A stretch of DNA of 64,000 nt from Lantana camara (taxonomy: Eukaryota; Streptophyta; Magnoliopsida; Lamiales; Verbenaceae), in assembly GCA_037501455.1 (NCBI GenBank), contig CM074865.1, forward strand, positions 32,842,501-32,906,500. Reading direction: 5' to 3'. Shown here in pieces: positions 1-8,737 of the stretch. The notes under the pieces were generated by a model. That model saw only the letters and a list, made by a program, of their open reading frames with translations, did not search any database and was not told the origin of the DNA. Positions within the stretch are counted from its first letter, which is position 1. Each line of letters begins with the position of its first letter. Both the position numbers and the translations under genes were made by a program.

Positions 1-504
1 GTAGATGAATAAGGTTTTATTGATGATCGAATCATAAGCTAGGGTTTTTGCCGGTTTTTTGATACTACGGGAGTTAGGATGAGAATTATGGTTTAAGGAG
101 AGTATCACGATCCTCGAAATAATGTGAGGATTATTTTGGTTAAAATATTGGGTAGTGAAAGTACTTCGGGAGATGTAGGAATATTTTTGAGCTGTAGGGG
201 TATTTTCGTAATTTCTAACCTAAAACTGTAGGAATGGGTTTTGAAGTATATGAAGGGTTTTTAGGTGCTAGAAGGGAATGAATACTAGAATTCTAGGATT
301 TTATGAAAAGAGTTTCAAAGCACAAATTAAATAGAGAAAAGAATTAAATTGACGAACATTTAATTAAATTATAACATATAAAAACATATAAGTCACATAA
401 AATGCAATGCATGAAGTGAATTATTAAGGATCGAGATTATAAACGCTTCCTGAGTTACCCTTTACTTTCCTTTTCTCAACTTGGCCCTGAGTCGGGCTGT
501 TACA
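1..504 (-). mobile_element. 3' LTR of A1 (partial, cut by window start)
   Basis: Direct repeat of 7224-7727. On the minus strand the LTR begins TGTAACAGCC at 504, immediately after a purine-rich tract. Only the first 504 of about 3348 bp are inside the window. Confidence 0.9.
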
Positions 505-518
505 ATCTTCCCCCCTTT
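505..518 (-). other. Polypurine tract of A1
   Basis: The minus strand reads AAAGGGGGGAAGAT directly before the LTR start. This is the expected plus-strand primer position of an LTR retrotransposon and confirms the minus orientation. Confidence 0.8.
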
Positions 519-532
519 AAAAGAATCTGTCC

Positions 533-1350
533 TCAGATTCTATTACTGTCCTTGAACAGCCCTGGATAATGTTTCAACATCTTTTCCTCTATTTCCTAAG
601 TCTGTTCTTCTGTACCATTTCTTTTCCATAAGATTCTAACGAGTGGAATTCTTTTGTTCCTAAATTCTTGGAATTTCCTATCCAAGATTCTGACTGGTTC
701 TTACTTCATAAGTAAGGTCGGGTTCTAGTGGTACTTCTTCAACAGATAGGATATGTGAATTGTCAGCAAAGTATGTTCGGAGTTGGGACACATGGAATAC
801 GTTATGTATCCCAGTAAGACTTGCTGGTAGGTCTAGGCGATAGGCTGTTGGACCGATACGTTCTAGTATCTCAAAAGGTCCTATATATCGAGGGTTTAGC
901 TTTCCCCCTTTCCCAATTCGTGTAAACCCTTTTCTTGGGGATGCTTTCAAGAATACCTTTTCGCCTACTGCGAATTCTATGTCCCTTCTTCGGTTATCAG
1001 CATAACTTTTCTACCGATCTTGGGCAGCTTTCATTTTCTGCTTGATGATTTCAACTTTCTCTGTTGCTTCTTCCACCCATCTTTTAACAATATTCCCTCG
1101 GGGTTTCCTTTTACTTTCCTTGGTTTCATCCATATCCCAGTATAGTGGAGATCTACATTTTCTTCCATATAAAGCCTCGTAAGGTGCAGCTTGGATAGAA
1201 GCTTGATAGTTGTTGTTGTATGCAAACTCCACAAGGGGTAGGCAATCTTTCCAATTATCTTGGAAATCTAAAGCACAAGCCCTTAACATATCTTCCAGGT
1301 ATCGAATGATTCTTTCAGATTGTCCATTAGTTTGAGGATGTGCTGCCGTG
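533..1350 (-). pseudogene. pol: Integrase end with chromodomain-like tail (A1)
   Basis: This is the last part of the retrotransposon polyprotein: the end of the integrase core (HPQTNGQSER motif near 1325, then the FAYNNNY and ALYGRKCRSPLYW blocks), the GPY/F module (NPRYIGPFEIL near 880) and a chromodomain-like tail (IPLVRILWKRNG near 640). Chromodomains of this type are known to steer integration to heterochromatin. It is broken by an in-frame TAG near 1010 (where CAG is expected), a frameshift near 700 and a TAG for Trp near 600. The reading ends at a TGA at 533-535. The first half of integrase, including the zinc finger and the first two acidic catalytic residues, is missing because of the deletion at 1350-1361. 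Confidence 0.85.
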
Positions 1351-1361
1351 CTGAAGTTCAG
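1350..1361 (-). other. Internal deletion junction RT / integrase
   Basis: Minus-strand reading passes from an RT N-terminal motif (KTPYRMAPTEL) straight into an integrase motif (FSTAAHPQTNGQ) in another frame. The shared letters around CTGAACTTCAG suggest a microhomology join. Most of RT, all of RNase H and the first half of integrase are absent. Confidence 0.8.
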
Positions 1362-1551
1362 TTGGGGCCATCCGATAAGGGGTTTTAGAGAAAGGCTCTG
1401 CCTCAGGAATTGTATTGATTACAAATTCCAACTCGCGGTCTAGAGGTAACGAGTTTAGATGTTCTGGGAAAACGTCGAGAAACTCATTTACCACTTCTAC
1501 CTCTTCAACCTTAAGTTGGTCCTTTGGCCTATTTAAGAGATAGGCAACGAA
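1356..1551 (-). pseudogene. pol: RT N-terminal stub of A1
   Basis: Continuation of the gag-protease frame past one in-frame TGA at 1552-1554, which stands where a Trp is expected. The segment is otherwise open and carries the linker typical of Tekay/Del elements just before RT: an EFLDVFPEHL-like block, then LPLDRELEFVI, then SKTPYRMAP. It ends at the deletion junction, so no RT catalytic residues remain. Confidence 0.8.
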
Positions 1552-3009
1552 TCATGTGGCTCCCTTCTGAATCAACTTCTTAGCCTCTGTCATAGAAATC
1601 ATTGCTACTGATCTCTTATCTTCAGGAATCCAACTTTCATCTTGTCCTAAGATGATTTCTTTCTTGAAACAATCCAACTTAGTATGGTATTTGTAGAGCC
1701 AATCCATTCCCAGAATGATTCCATATCTTGTTATCGGAAGTTCGATGAGGTCCATTGGGTAGTAACGGTCACCGATTTGTATAGGGCAGCGTTTATATAC
1801 TCGATCCGTTATTAAACAAGCTCCCAAAGGGGAACTTATCTCGAAATTATATGATGAACATTCAAGGGGAAAATTTAAATGCGCACATAAATTTGATGCA
1901 ATGAATGAATGCGTGGCACCAGGGTCATATAGGACCTTAACTGGCGTGTTTAGGATGCGTACCGTACCTTCCACAACATCCGAAGGGTCTGGATCCTTGT
2001 TTCCTTCCAACGCGTAAGCTTTTCCCTTGACAAGTGGTTTTCCGGACTTTCCCACGGCTTTCTCCTTTTCCTTAAATCCCGGTCTCTTTGGGCATGTATT
2101 AAACTGATGGTTAGGGTCTCCACACCACAAACAAGTGCCAGCTTTCTTTCGACAGTCTTGTTCAGTATGTCCCGGTTTGTGACAATATTCACAAGTGATC
2201 TCTTCTTGTGAATTAGACGGGACTGACTTAGGCTTTTGCTGGGCTGGTGTGGGTTTCTTTCCAAATTTCTGGTTAGATGGTCCAGCGGGACGTTTCATTC
2301 CTTGAGAGGGCTTATTTTGAGGGGGAACAGGGCGATTAGCTGCCTGGCGAATATTCTTGTGAGCTGCTTCGGTCTTCAGGGCTTTATCGACCGCTTTATT
2401 ATAAGTTTCAATGTCCAATGAAGCTAAAGCCCATCGAAGATCTGGCTTTAATCCATCAATGAATTGCTTGGTCTTTCTCCGTTCATCATTCAGAATGTGT
2501 GGAGCATACTGAATAAGTCTCACGAACTTTGCCTCGTACTCAGCCACTGACATATAACCCTGAGTTAAAGTCATAAACTCAGCCTCTCGAGTATCTCTTA
2601 CCACTTGAGGAATATATTTATTCTGAAATTCCTTCACAAACTCCACCCAACTGTAATCAGTTCGATCTTCTATCCAGGTCAACTTAACGTGCTTCCACCA
2701 ACTCAAAGCAGGTCCTTCTAGGAGAAAGGCTGCATACTGCACTCGTTCCCGTTCCTCGGGAAATATATCCATAGCCTCATAAATCTTTTCCAAACTAGCT
2801 ATCCAATTTTCAGCCTTCAGGTCGTTAGGTTCTCCAAAGAATTTTGGAGGATTCATTCGGAGAAACCTCTCTAAGGATCGCTCGTTGGTAGGGTTATTCC
2901 CAGATGTACATGTTCGGACGAACTGCCTTAAAGCTTCTACAAGTTCAGGGTGTCCGGGCGGATCTTGTGGCGATGGAGAGTTATTTCGTAGTGTTCTTCG
3001 TAGAGGCAT
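1552..3009 (-). CDS. gag: Gag-protease polyprotein of A1
   Basis: The start is placed at the ATG at 3009-3007 (MPLRRTLRN), because the 14 upstream in-frame codons look like leader. The protein has about 485 residues. The capsid-like domain covers roughly residues 35-200 (the LERFLRMNPPKFFGEP start and a WW motif in LSWWKHVKL). A basic, Pro/Gln-rich linker follows. Two consecutive CCHC zinc knuckles (CX2CX4HX4C: CEYCHKPGHTEQDC and CLWCGDPNHQFNTC) come next, then a retropepsin domain with the active-site block YDPGATHSF (the usual form is DSGAT) and the ILGMDWL block. Gag packages the RNA and protease matures the particle. The frame is intact to a TGA at the protease-RT boundary, so this part may still be made. 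Confidence 0.9.
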   Translation of the reverse strand: MPLRRTLRNNSPSPQDPPGHPELVEALRQFVRTCTSGNNPTNERSLERFLRMNPPKFFGEPNDLKAENWIASLEKIYEAMDIFPEERERVQYAAFLLEGPALSWWKHVKLTWIEDRTDYSWVEFVKEFQNKYIPQVVRDTREAEFMTLTQGYMSVAEYEAKFVRLIQYAPHILNDERRKTKQFIDGLKPDLRWALASLDIETYNKAVDKALKTEAAHKNIRQAANRPVPPQNKPSQGMKRPAGPSNQKFGKKPTPAQQKPKSVPSNSQEEITCEYCHKPGHTEQDCRKKAGTCLWCGDPNHQFNTCPKRPGFKEKEKAVGKSGKPLVKGKAYALEGNKDPDPSDVVEGTVRILNTPVKVLYDPGATHSFIASNLCAHLNFPLECSSYNFEISSPLGACLITDRVYKRCPIQIGDRYYPMDLIELPITRYGIILGMDWLYKYHTKLDCFKKEIILGQDESWIPEDKRSVAMISMTEAKKLIQKGAT

Positions 3010-3500
3010 TGTGAATACTGAAATCACAACTATATAGGAGATATAATGCATGCAGGGTTAAGAATGTTTCAATGATCATCACAGAACAACAATCACCAAG
3101 TAACATCAATCATCAAACATAGAGTGCAGAAAGAAATAACATTAATACTCACGGTCCTGCTGGTATCTTGAAGCGACTCTAAGACTCATGATGCAGAAAT
3201 ATAAAGTATCATGATATAACAGTGTAAAATGATCAAAATGCGTCATATATATATATGCATCATGGTTAGTATGCTTCAAGAGCTACAAAAGTAAAAGCAA
3301 AAGAAAGGGGGGTGGACCCGATCTACCTCGAGTTACACCCTACAAGTACTGTCACCGTCACCCCTAGTAAGTCAAAGCTGCTACTGTCTGCCGCTGCTAC
3401 TATGTACTGCTGCAAAAATGGGGAGTGTCTCCACTGGCCGCTATATACATACCCCGGATAACTATCCTATATACTGTACCTCGTATCTCATAGTCTGAAC
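3010..3500 (-). other. A1 spacer between extra ORF and gag
   Basis: Non-coding on both strands as far as I can see. It contains a short TATATATA run near 3247 and a stretch that is G-rich on the minus strand near 3308. It separates the upstream ORF (ending at 3501) from gag. Confidence 0.5.
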
Positions 3501-4256
3501 TCAATCCTCCGTAGCACTACCTGCCTCGAGGTCAACCGTATCATCTGAATCTGGAACCCTAATAGGACTCCACTCCTCACTGGGCTCAATACTATCCTCC
3601 TCATCGGGAACAACCTGTAGTCTATCAACATCCTCGTCAATCTCATCGTCCTGCTGGGGCTCCTCCTCGTCCTCATCAGAATGGGCTATAGCATCTGAAG
3701 CCTCACTGTCTCCAGAATGGGCTACTGCGGGTCCGGGCTGCATCTCCAGAACCTGCTCCATAACCTGAGTATCGTTCAGGTGAAGTGCGTCCTCCAAACG
3801 GCTCCTCATCTGGGCTCGGTACTGGTCATGGATCACTATAGAAGCCTCACGATCCAGAGTCAAACTAACCACGTCCTCCTCGAGCTCAGCCACTCGTGAT
3901 GCTAACTGAGAAATAGCAATCTGAGATGCGGCTAACTGGTCCTGAGCATGATCACGGTCTACTGCTGTCTGTCTAGCCATCTCTCGGTTCCTCTCAGCCT
4001 CCAATCGATACTCACCAGTCCTCTGATACTCATAAAAGTAGGCATCTCTCTCGGCCTCTAATAGGTGAACTGCTCTGTTCGGGTAGGCATACCCGGGAAA
4101 GGCCTCCTGATGTGAATCCTGACTATGCTGCCTAATCCTCTGCCAAGGATAGTATCTAGGACCCCCACTACGAGTAACAACTAAGGTCCTAGGAGGCTCA
4201 TACTGATCAAGCCACTCAATGCTATCAGAATGTGGAAGCTCACCGTAGCCAGCCAT
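3501..4256 (-). CDS. Acidic coiled-coil protein upstream of gag (unknown)
   Basis: An open frame of 251 codons lies between the primer site and gag. It starts at an ATG in good context (4256) about 105 bp after the primer site. I do not recognise the family. Residues 1-60 are basic and aromatic. Residues about 70-165 have a strong heptad-like pattern rich in Glu, Arg, Leu and Ala (LASRVAELEEDVVSL) and should form a coiled coil. Residues about 175-251 are very acidic and disordered (DEDEEEPQQDDE). There are no zinc, protease or membrane signals. Its position recalls the extra ORF ahead of gag in Ogre-type elements, but this element is a chromovirus. The frame is intact although the pol behind it is deleted, and the LTRs look identical, so it could be expressed. 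A structural or RNA-binding helper role is only a guess. Confidence 0.65.
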   Translation of the reverse strand: MAGYGELPHSDSIEWLDQYEPPRTLVVTRSGGPRYYPWQRIRQHSQDSHQEAFPGYAYPNRAVHLLEAERDAYFYEYQRTGEYRLEAERNREMARQTAVDRDHAQDQLAASQIAISQLASRVAELEEDVVSLTLDREASIVIHDQYRAQMRSRLEDALHLNDTQVMEQVLEMQPGPAVAHSGDSEASDAIAHSDEDEEEPQQDDEIDEDVDRLQVVPDEEDSIEPSEEWSPIRVPDSDDTVDLEAGSATED

Positions 4257-4360
4257 ATTACTCTAGAAAAACACTTTACAAGTTATTAGAGCAAAGAAAT
4301 TATAGTGAAATACTTTCTCTATCTAATGTTCAAGTTAAGTTCTCTCTATCTAAACCTGGT

Positions 4361-4372
4361 GCTCTGATACCA
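4361..4372 (-). other. Primer binding site of A1 (initiator Met tRNA)
   Basis: The minus strand reads TGGTATCAGAGC, the standard plant initiator-Met tRNA primer site. It lies 7 nt after the 5' LTR end at 4380. Confidence 0.9.
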
Positions 4373-4379
4373 CCTTAGC

Positions 4380-7300
4380 TGTAGCGCCCCTTAACACTAC
4401 AACCCCGCACCGTAGTACTCCCCGAGTGGATGTGAGACCTAGCACTCGAGAAATACTTCGGCGAACGGACAAGACTATACAATATCAGAGTATGAAATTT
4501 AAATGCAACGGAAAATAAAATTGAACAATAAAAAGGGAACAATACATAACGGGACACATATTATTAAGTTGGACAAGTAATTACAACGATAGGTTTAACT
4601 TCACAGAAGAGTGCTTATTGAAAGATGTGCATGCACTCGTGATCACTCTAATTGACTGGAATGTGACACCTTAAAGCTTCAAGATACCTCTAAGGCGTCG
4701 CTGTATAGATTCCTGAAATCATGAATTAAAAGAGTAGGAGGGTTAGTCAAAATGACTAAGTGACGGGGGGTTTGGGATTTAGGATTATAAGTAAGATTTT
4801 GAAAAGGTTTTGACCAAGAAAGTCTTGGTTTGAAATATATATACTATATAGTAACAAATAGATATATGACAATAATATCCGGTTCATATTTGTTTGAAAT
4901 AGGGGTAGGGGAAATATAGGCTATACTTTTAGAAAACTTATGAACCGTTTTGAAAAATGATTTTTATGCCCGCAAGCTAGGCGTCTCCAACCTTAACTCC
5001 TTAAAAAAACCAAGAATATTCGTAACGACATTGATCAAGATGTCGTTACTCAGTAAAAAGAAATACAACAATACAATACCATCCTTCTTCCTCCGGTGTC
5101 ACCTCAGGGAGCTACCCCTAGTGACGATAAACAATATTGTGGGAGGGACGTACCTTTTCCCGTCACTTGATGTGGAATAACTAACCTCCAGTTAGACCAC
5201 CATCAAGATCTAGTTGGCGGCTGGTATAATAGTAGACCTCGGCCCATGCCTCCCGGACTACTACTTCTACCAAGACCACCGGGCCCATAGGAAAAACAAT
5301 AATTTTGCTTGCAAGACGAGAATATTTACCCGTAAGAAAGTACTAAGTACTTTTCGGGTAAATGTATGTTTTCAATAATTAACAAGAATTACTTTCCCAT
5401 AAAGGGAAGAATAACTTGAAAGGAAATTCAAGAAATAAAGTAAAGTATTTTATCATGATTTCAGTTGAAAAGACTTAAACCCTCACCGATACCGAGACTT
5501 AAGTGGAAGTGTGAGGATTCCACTCTTCGATGCTATGTTCGCCTGAAAGTAATAACTACTATGGACTTAGAACTAGGTTCTTAGTTCCTAACTAACTAAT
5601 TGCACATAACATCATAATGAAATAATTAGGAAAGATGCACGTTGTGTAATGCGTTAAAGATTTCCCGGTAAACCCTAAATTTACCCGTTTAAGGGAATTT
5701 GATTAATAAATTAGGGTTTATGGGATCTTTAACTAATCAAATATTTATCAACCATACTATAATTCTAATTATAAGATTTGAAATGAAATTCAAGGTTTAA
5801 TTTGACAACGTAGGTTATCTTTTGAAAAATATTTCATAGTTTACCGATTTTGGAAAGATTTGGGAAAAATATTTCTTTAAAAATTCCAAAACTTATTTTA
5901 TAATTATTTTTGTAATAATTTCGAAATTAATGACATTTTGGTTGACCAAAAGTCAAAATTACTATTAAAAACATTTACTATTCAATTTCATATGAATTAA
6001 ACACTTTATAACACAAAATCAAACTCACACACATACACACATTAGTCACGGCACACACATGCACACACACACATCCAAGAACATTATGAACATGTTCTTG
6101 AGCTTATTTGAATATTCAAAGAGAGTGTGTAACATGTTCTATCATATTCATATTCATAACATAAGATTGAAGTATAATATAGCAAAATATATGAACTTTC
6201 TATGAAAAATAATTCAAAATAAATTACTATAGGCATGAATTTATTCAAACAAGATCATAAGCATCTAAATACATAAGAACATTATATCATATCATAACTC
6301 ATGCATTTAATTAAATAAAATTTCATAATGTACACACATTGTTATTTAAACTAACAATTATGCACATATTTCATAAAATAAATTCCTAAAGCATAATTTA
6401 ATTAATCCTAGGCATGCTACTATTATTTCTATACTAAGAACATTATATAAAACATGAGATAATAGAAGAAAACATACCTTAGAGAGAGGAGAGGGAAAGT
6501 GGCGTGAGGTTTGGGGAGAGGGAGAGTGATTTTGTGTGTTGAATTGTGAGGTATAAATGAGGCTCAAGGGGGGTATTTATAGGTAGTCATGAGGGTTTCT
6601 AAGCAATAAATGAAAGTTTATGGGAGATGTGGTTGCCTAAGGTTTCAACAAATGCTTGGTAATTAAATTGGAGATGTGGTTTAATTATTTCATGAACAAA
6701 TGCTTGGTAATTAACTAGGAAATGTGGAGAAATTATGCTCATTTGTTTAATTCTTCTAGAAGAACATGAGGTCATGGATGATGTCATTTGGAATAAAAAT
6801 AAATGTAAAAATAATATAAAATTTATTCAAGAGTCGAGGGATAAAATTTTGATGTAGTGAATTGATAGTAGAATGAGTGAAAAGTGAGCTTCGTTTTGAT
6901 TATAAATATGAAATATTTGGAGTTTTTGTTTATAAGTTATGAATACTAAAGATGATGAAAATCATAAGGAAATTATGTAAACGAAGCTATAATATAGTTT
7001 AGAGTTTGGAAAAATCACTATAATGCAGAGGAAAATTCAAGGATCGTTTTAAGTATAATTTCGACTATTGATCAAAAGCTAATTGTTTTAAAATAAAATG
7101 ATGATTTTTAAATAGGAAAATATTTATAAATATGCTAGGGGTGAAATCGAGTTTTTGGTAAATGCATGAAAATTCATGAAATAATTTGAGGGTCGTTTTG
7201 GTTATAATTTTGAATATCAAAAGGTAGATGAATAAGGTTTTATTGATGATCGAATCATAAGCTAGGGTTTTTGCCGGTTTTTTGATACTACGGGAGTTAG

Positions 7301-7727
7301 GATGAGAATTATGGTTTAAGGAGAGTATCACGATCCTCGAAATAATGTGAGGATTATTTTGGTTAAAATATTGGGTAGTGAAAGTACTTCGGGAGATGTA
7401 GGAATATTTTTGAGCTGTAGGGGTATTTTCGTAATTTCTAACCTAAAACTGTAGGAATGGGTTTTGAAGTATATGAAGGGTTTTTAGGTGCTAGAAGGGA
7501 ATGAATACTAGAATTCTAGGATTTTATGAAAAGAGTTTCAAAGCACAAATTAAATAGAGAAAAGAATTAAATTGACGAACATTTAATTAAATTATAACAT
7601 ATAAAAACATATAAGTCACATAAAATGCAATGCATGAAGTGAATTATTAAGGATCGAGATTATAAACGCTTCCTGAGTTACCCTTTACTTTCCTTTTCTC
7701 AACTTGGCCCTGAGTCGGGCTGTTACA
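4380..7727 (-). mobile_element. 5' LTR of A1 (3348 bp)
   Basis: The termini on the minus strand are TGTAACAGCC (7727) and GGGCGCTACA (4380). The outer 504 bp repeat at the window start. The whole length is matched, in the opposite orientation and more diverged, by the split solo LTR A2 (29573-56518). It carries a TATA box and candidate splice sites (donor near 6477, acceptor near 4713). Short frames inside it are not genes. Confidence 0.9.
6571..6582 (-). promoter_or_regulatory. TATA box in A1 LTR
   Basis: The minus strand reads CTATAAATACCC. The same 12-mer stands at the equivalent place in solo LTR A2 (54330-54341). It is followed in both by a CT-rich leader and a splice-donor-like CAAG/GT or TAAG/GT, as expected for the element promoter. 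Confidence 0.6.
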
Positions 7728-8425
7728 AAAATCCCCCTAAGGTGAATAGTAATGGGAATGGTGTGAAATCTCCAAGTTGTTGCAAATATTTCCTTCCTTT
7801 CTTGCCTTAACCAAGAATGAGGAAAAAGGGGATGAAATTGTATTGTATTGGGGTTATGTGGGACCAAGAATCATGTAAAAAGGTTGAAAATTGAGGGAGT
7901 TATATGCAAATGGTGAAATGTGGTAATTTATGCGCGAGTAGCTTGTTTCGGTCAAATTTCGGAGTATCAAACGGGCTTAAAAATAAAAGTTTGTTCCATT
8001 GGCTCCAAATCGTCGAAATGAGTCCAATGGTGGTGACAGAATTCAAATCCGAATTCTCGAGTTTGAGTTACACTTCTCGGAACCCAAGGTGCTATAAAAA
8101 TATTTTAGCCGCCTTTATGTTCTAAACGAACAAACACCTCAAAAGTTCAACAAACAAACCCGAAAACATATAACAAGCATATACACATGTTCATAACACG
8201 TATTTTTCATGCATAGCAAGTAAGCACAAAAATTGGAATTGAAAACGAGAAATAACGGAGCAAAAAGCATAAAAAACTAACATAAACTTTCAAGTATGAA
8301 TTCATATATTTCATATAATTCAAATAATAACAATTTAAACATATAATAAACATATAAATGCATAAATAAAGAATTTGAATGCGCAATTACATCATACTTG
8401 TATGGCCGAAAAGGTCGGGGTGTCA
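7728..8425 (-). mobile_element. Family-B LTR fragment B1
   Basis: The minus-strand 5' end is TGACACCCCGACC at 8425. It resembles the LTR starts of B2-B5 (TGTAACGCCCCGAGTTTTCGG and similar). The region around 7990-8100 (TTGTTCCATTG...CCGAATTC) matches B5 near 62730-62800 and B3 near 25590-25680. It is interrupted at 7727 by A1; the remainder lies left of the window. No gene is seen. Confidence 0.7.
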
Positions 8426-8737
8426 TAGCCACCCCCGCCACGCCCCGCGCGGGTGTATCGCAGCTAGAGGGTGGCCAGGTCCCCCTTTTGCGATGCCATT
8501 ATCGATGCCAATGTGGTGGATAAAGTCCCCACTAATCTGCCCACTTATCACGGGGAATACCGACCCTGTGAAACATTGTTCATAGGCAAACACTTCTTTA
8601 TGTGCAATACGTGTTTTGTGTGTTTCCATTACATGCGTATGTATTAGAAGTCCTCTAATCCATAAGGCTGTTAGGGACTTTGTCATTAGGTGAATGACAC
8701 ATGAAACAAGCCCTAACTCAATGTCGGATTAGAAACC
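8426..8737 (+). mobile_element. D1 LTR, first segment (5' end unclear)
   Basis: From about 8585 onward it matches the minus strand of solo LTR D2 (AACACTTCTTTATRTGC, then a TTAGGTGAAT-like block). 8426-8584 is GC-rich with no match that I can see. It could be the diverged LTR start, or the polypurine and internal side of B1. No gene. Confidence 0.55.
8733..8737 (+). repeat. Target-site duplication of B2 (AAACC)
   Basis: AAACC at 8733-8737 is repeated at 11986-11990, directly flanking the solo LTR. Confidence 0.9.

Larger units (their letters stand above)
1..7727 (-). mobile_element. Ty3/Gypsy Tekay-like chromovirus A1, internally deleted
   Basis: Read on the minus strand the order is 5' LTR (7727-4380), primer binding site, extra ORF, gag-protease, stub of reverse transcriptase, end of integrase with a chromodomain-like tail, polypurine tract, 3' LTR (504 to beyond the window start). 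Positions 1-504 match 7224-7727 and I saw no difference by eye, which implies a very recent insertion. The lineage call rests on the initiator-Met primer site, two zinc knuckles in gag, the protease of the type found next to a Tekay/Del RT, and the C-terminal chromodomain-like segment. The element sits in a family-B LTR fragment (7728-8425). Its left flank, and so its target-site duplication, is outside the window. Confidence 0.85.

Noticed and set aside
3488..3676. Second minus-strand frame overlapping the extra ORF of A1
   Set aside because: Out-of-frame shadow of the acidic tail; Arg-rich because of codon composition.
8423..8686. Minus-strand frame of 87 codons
   Set aside because: Crosses the B1/D1 boundary. 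The start of LTR homology lies inside it and there is no known domain.
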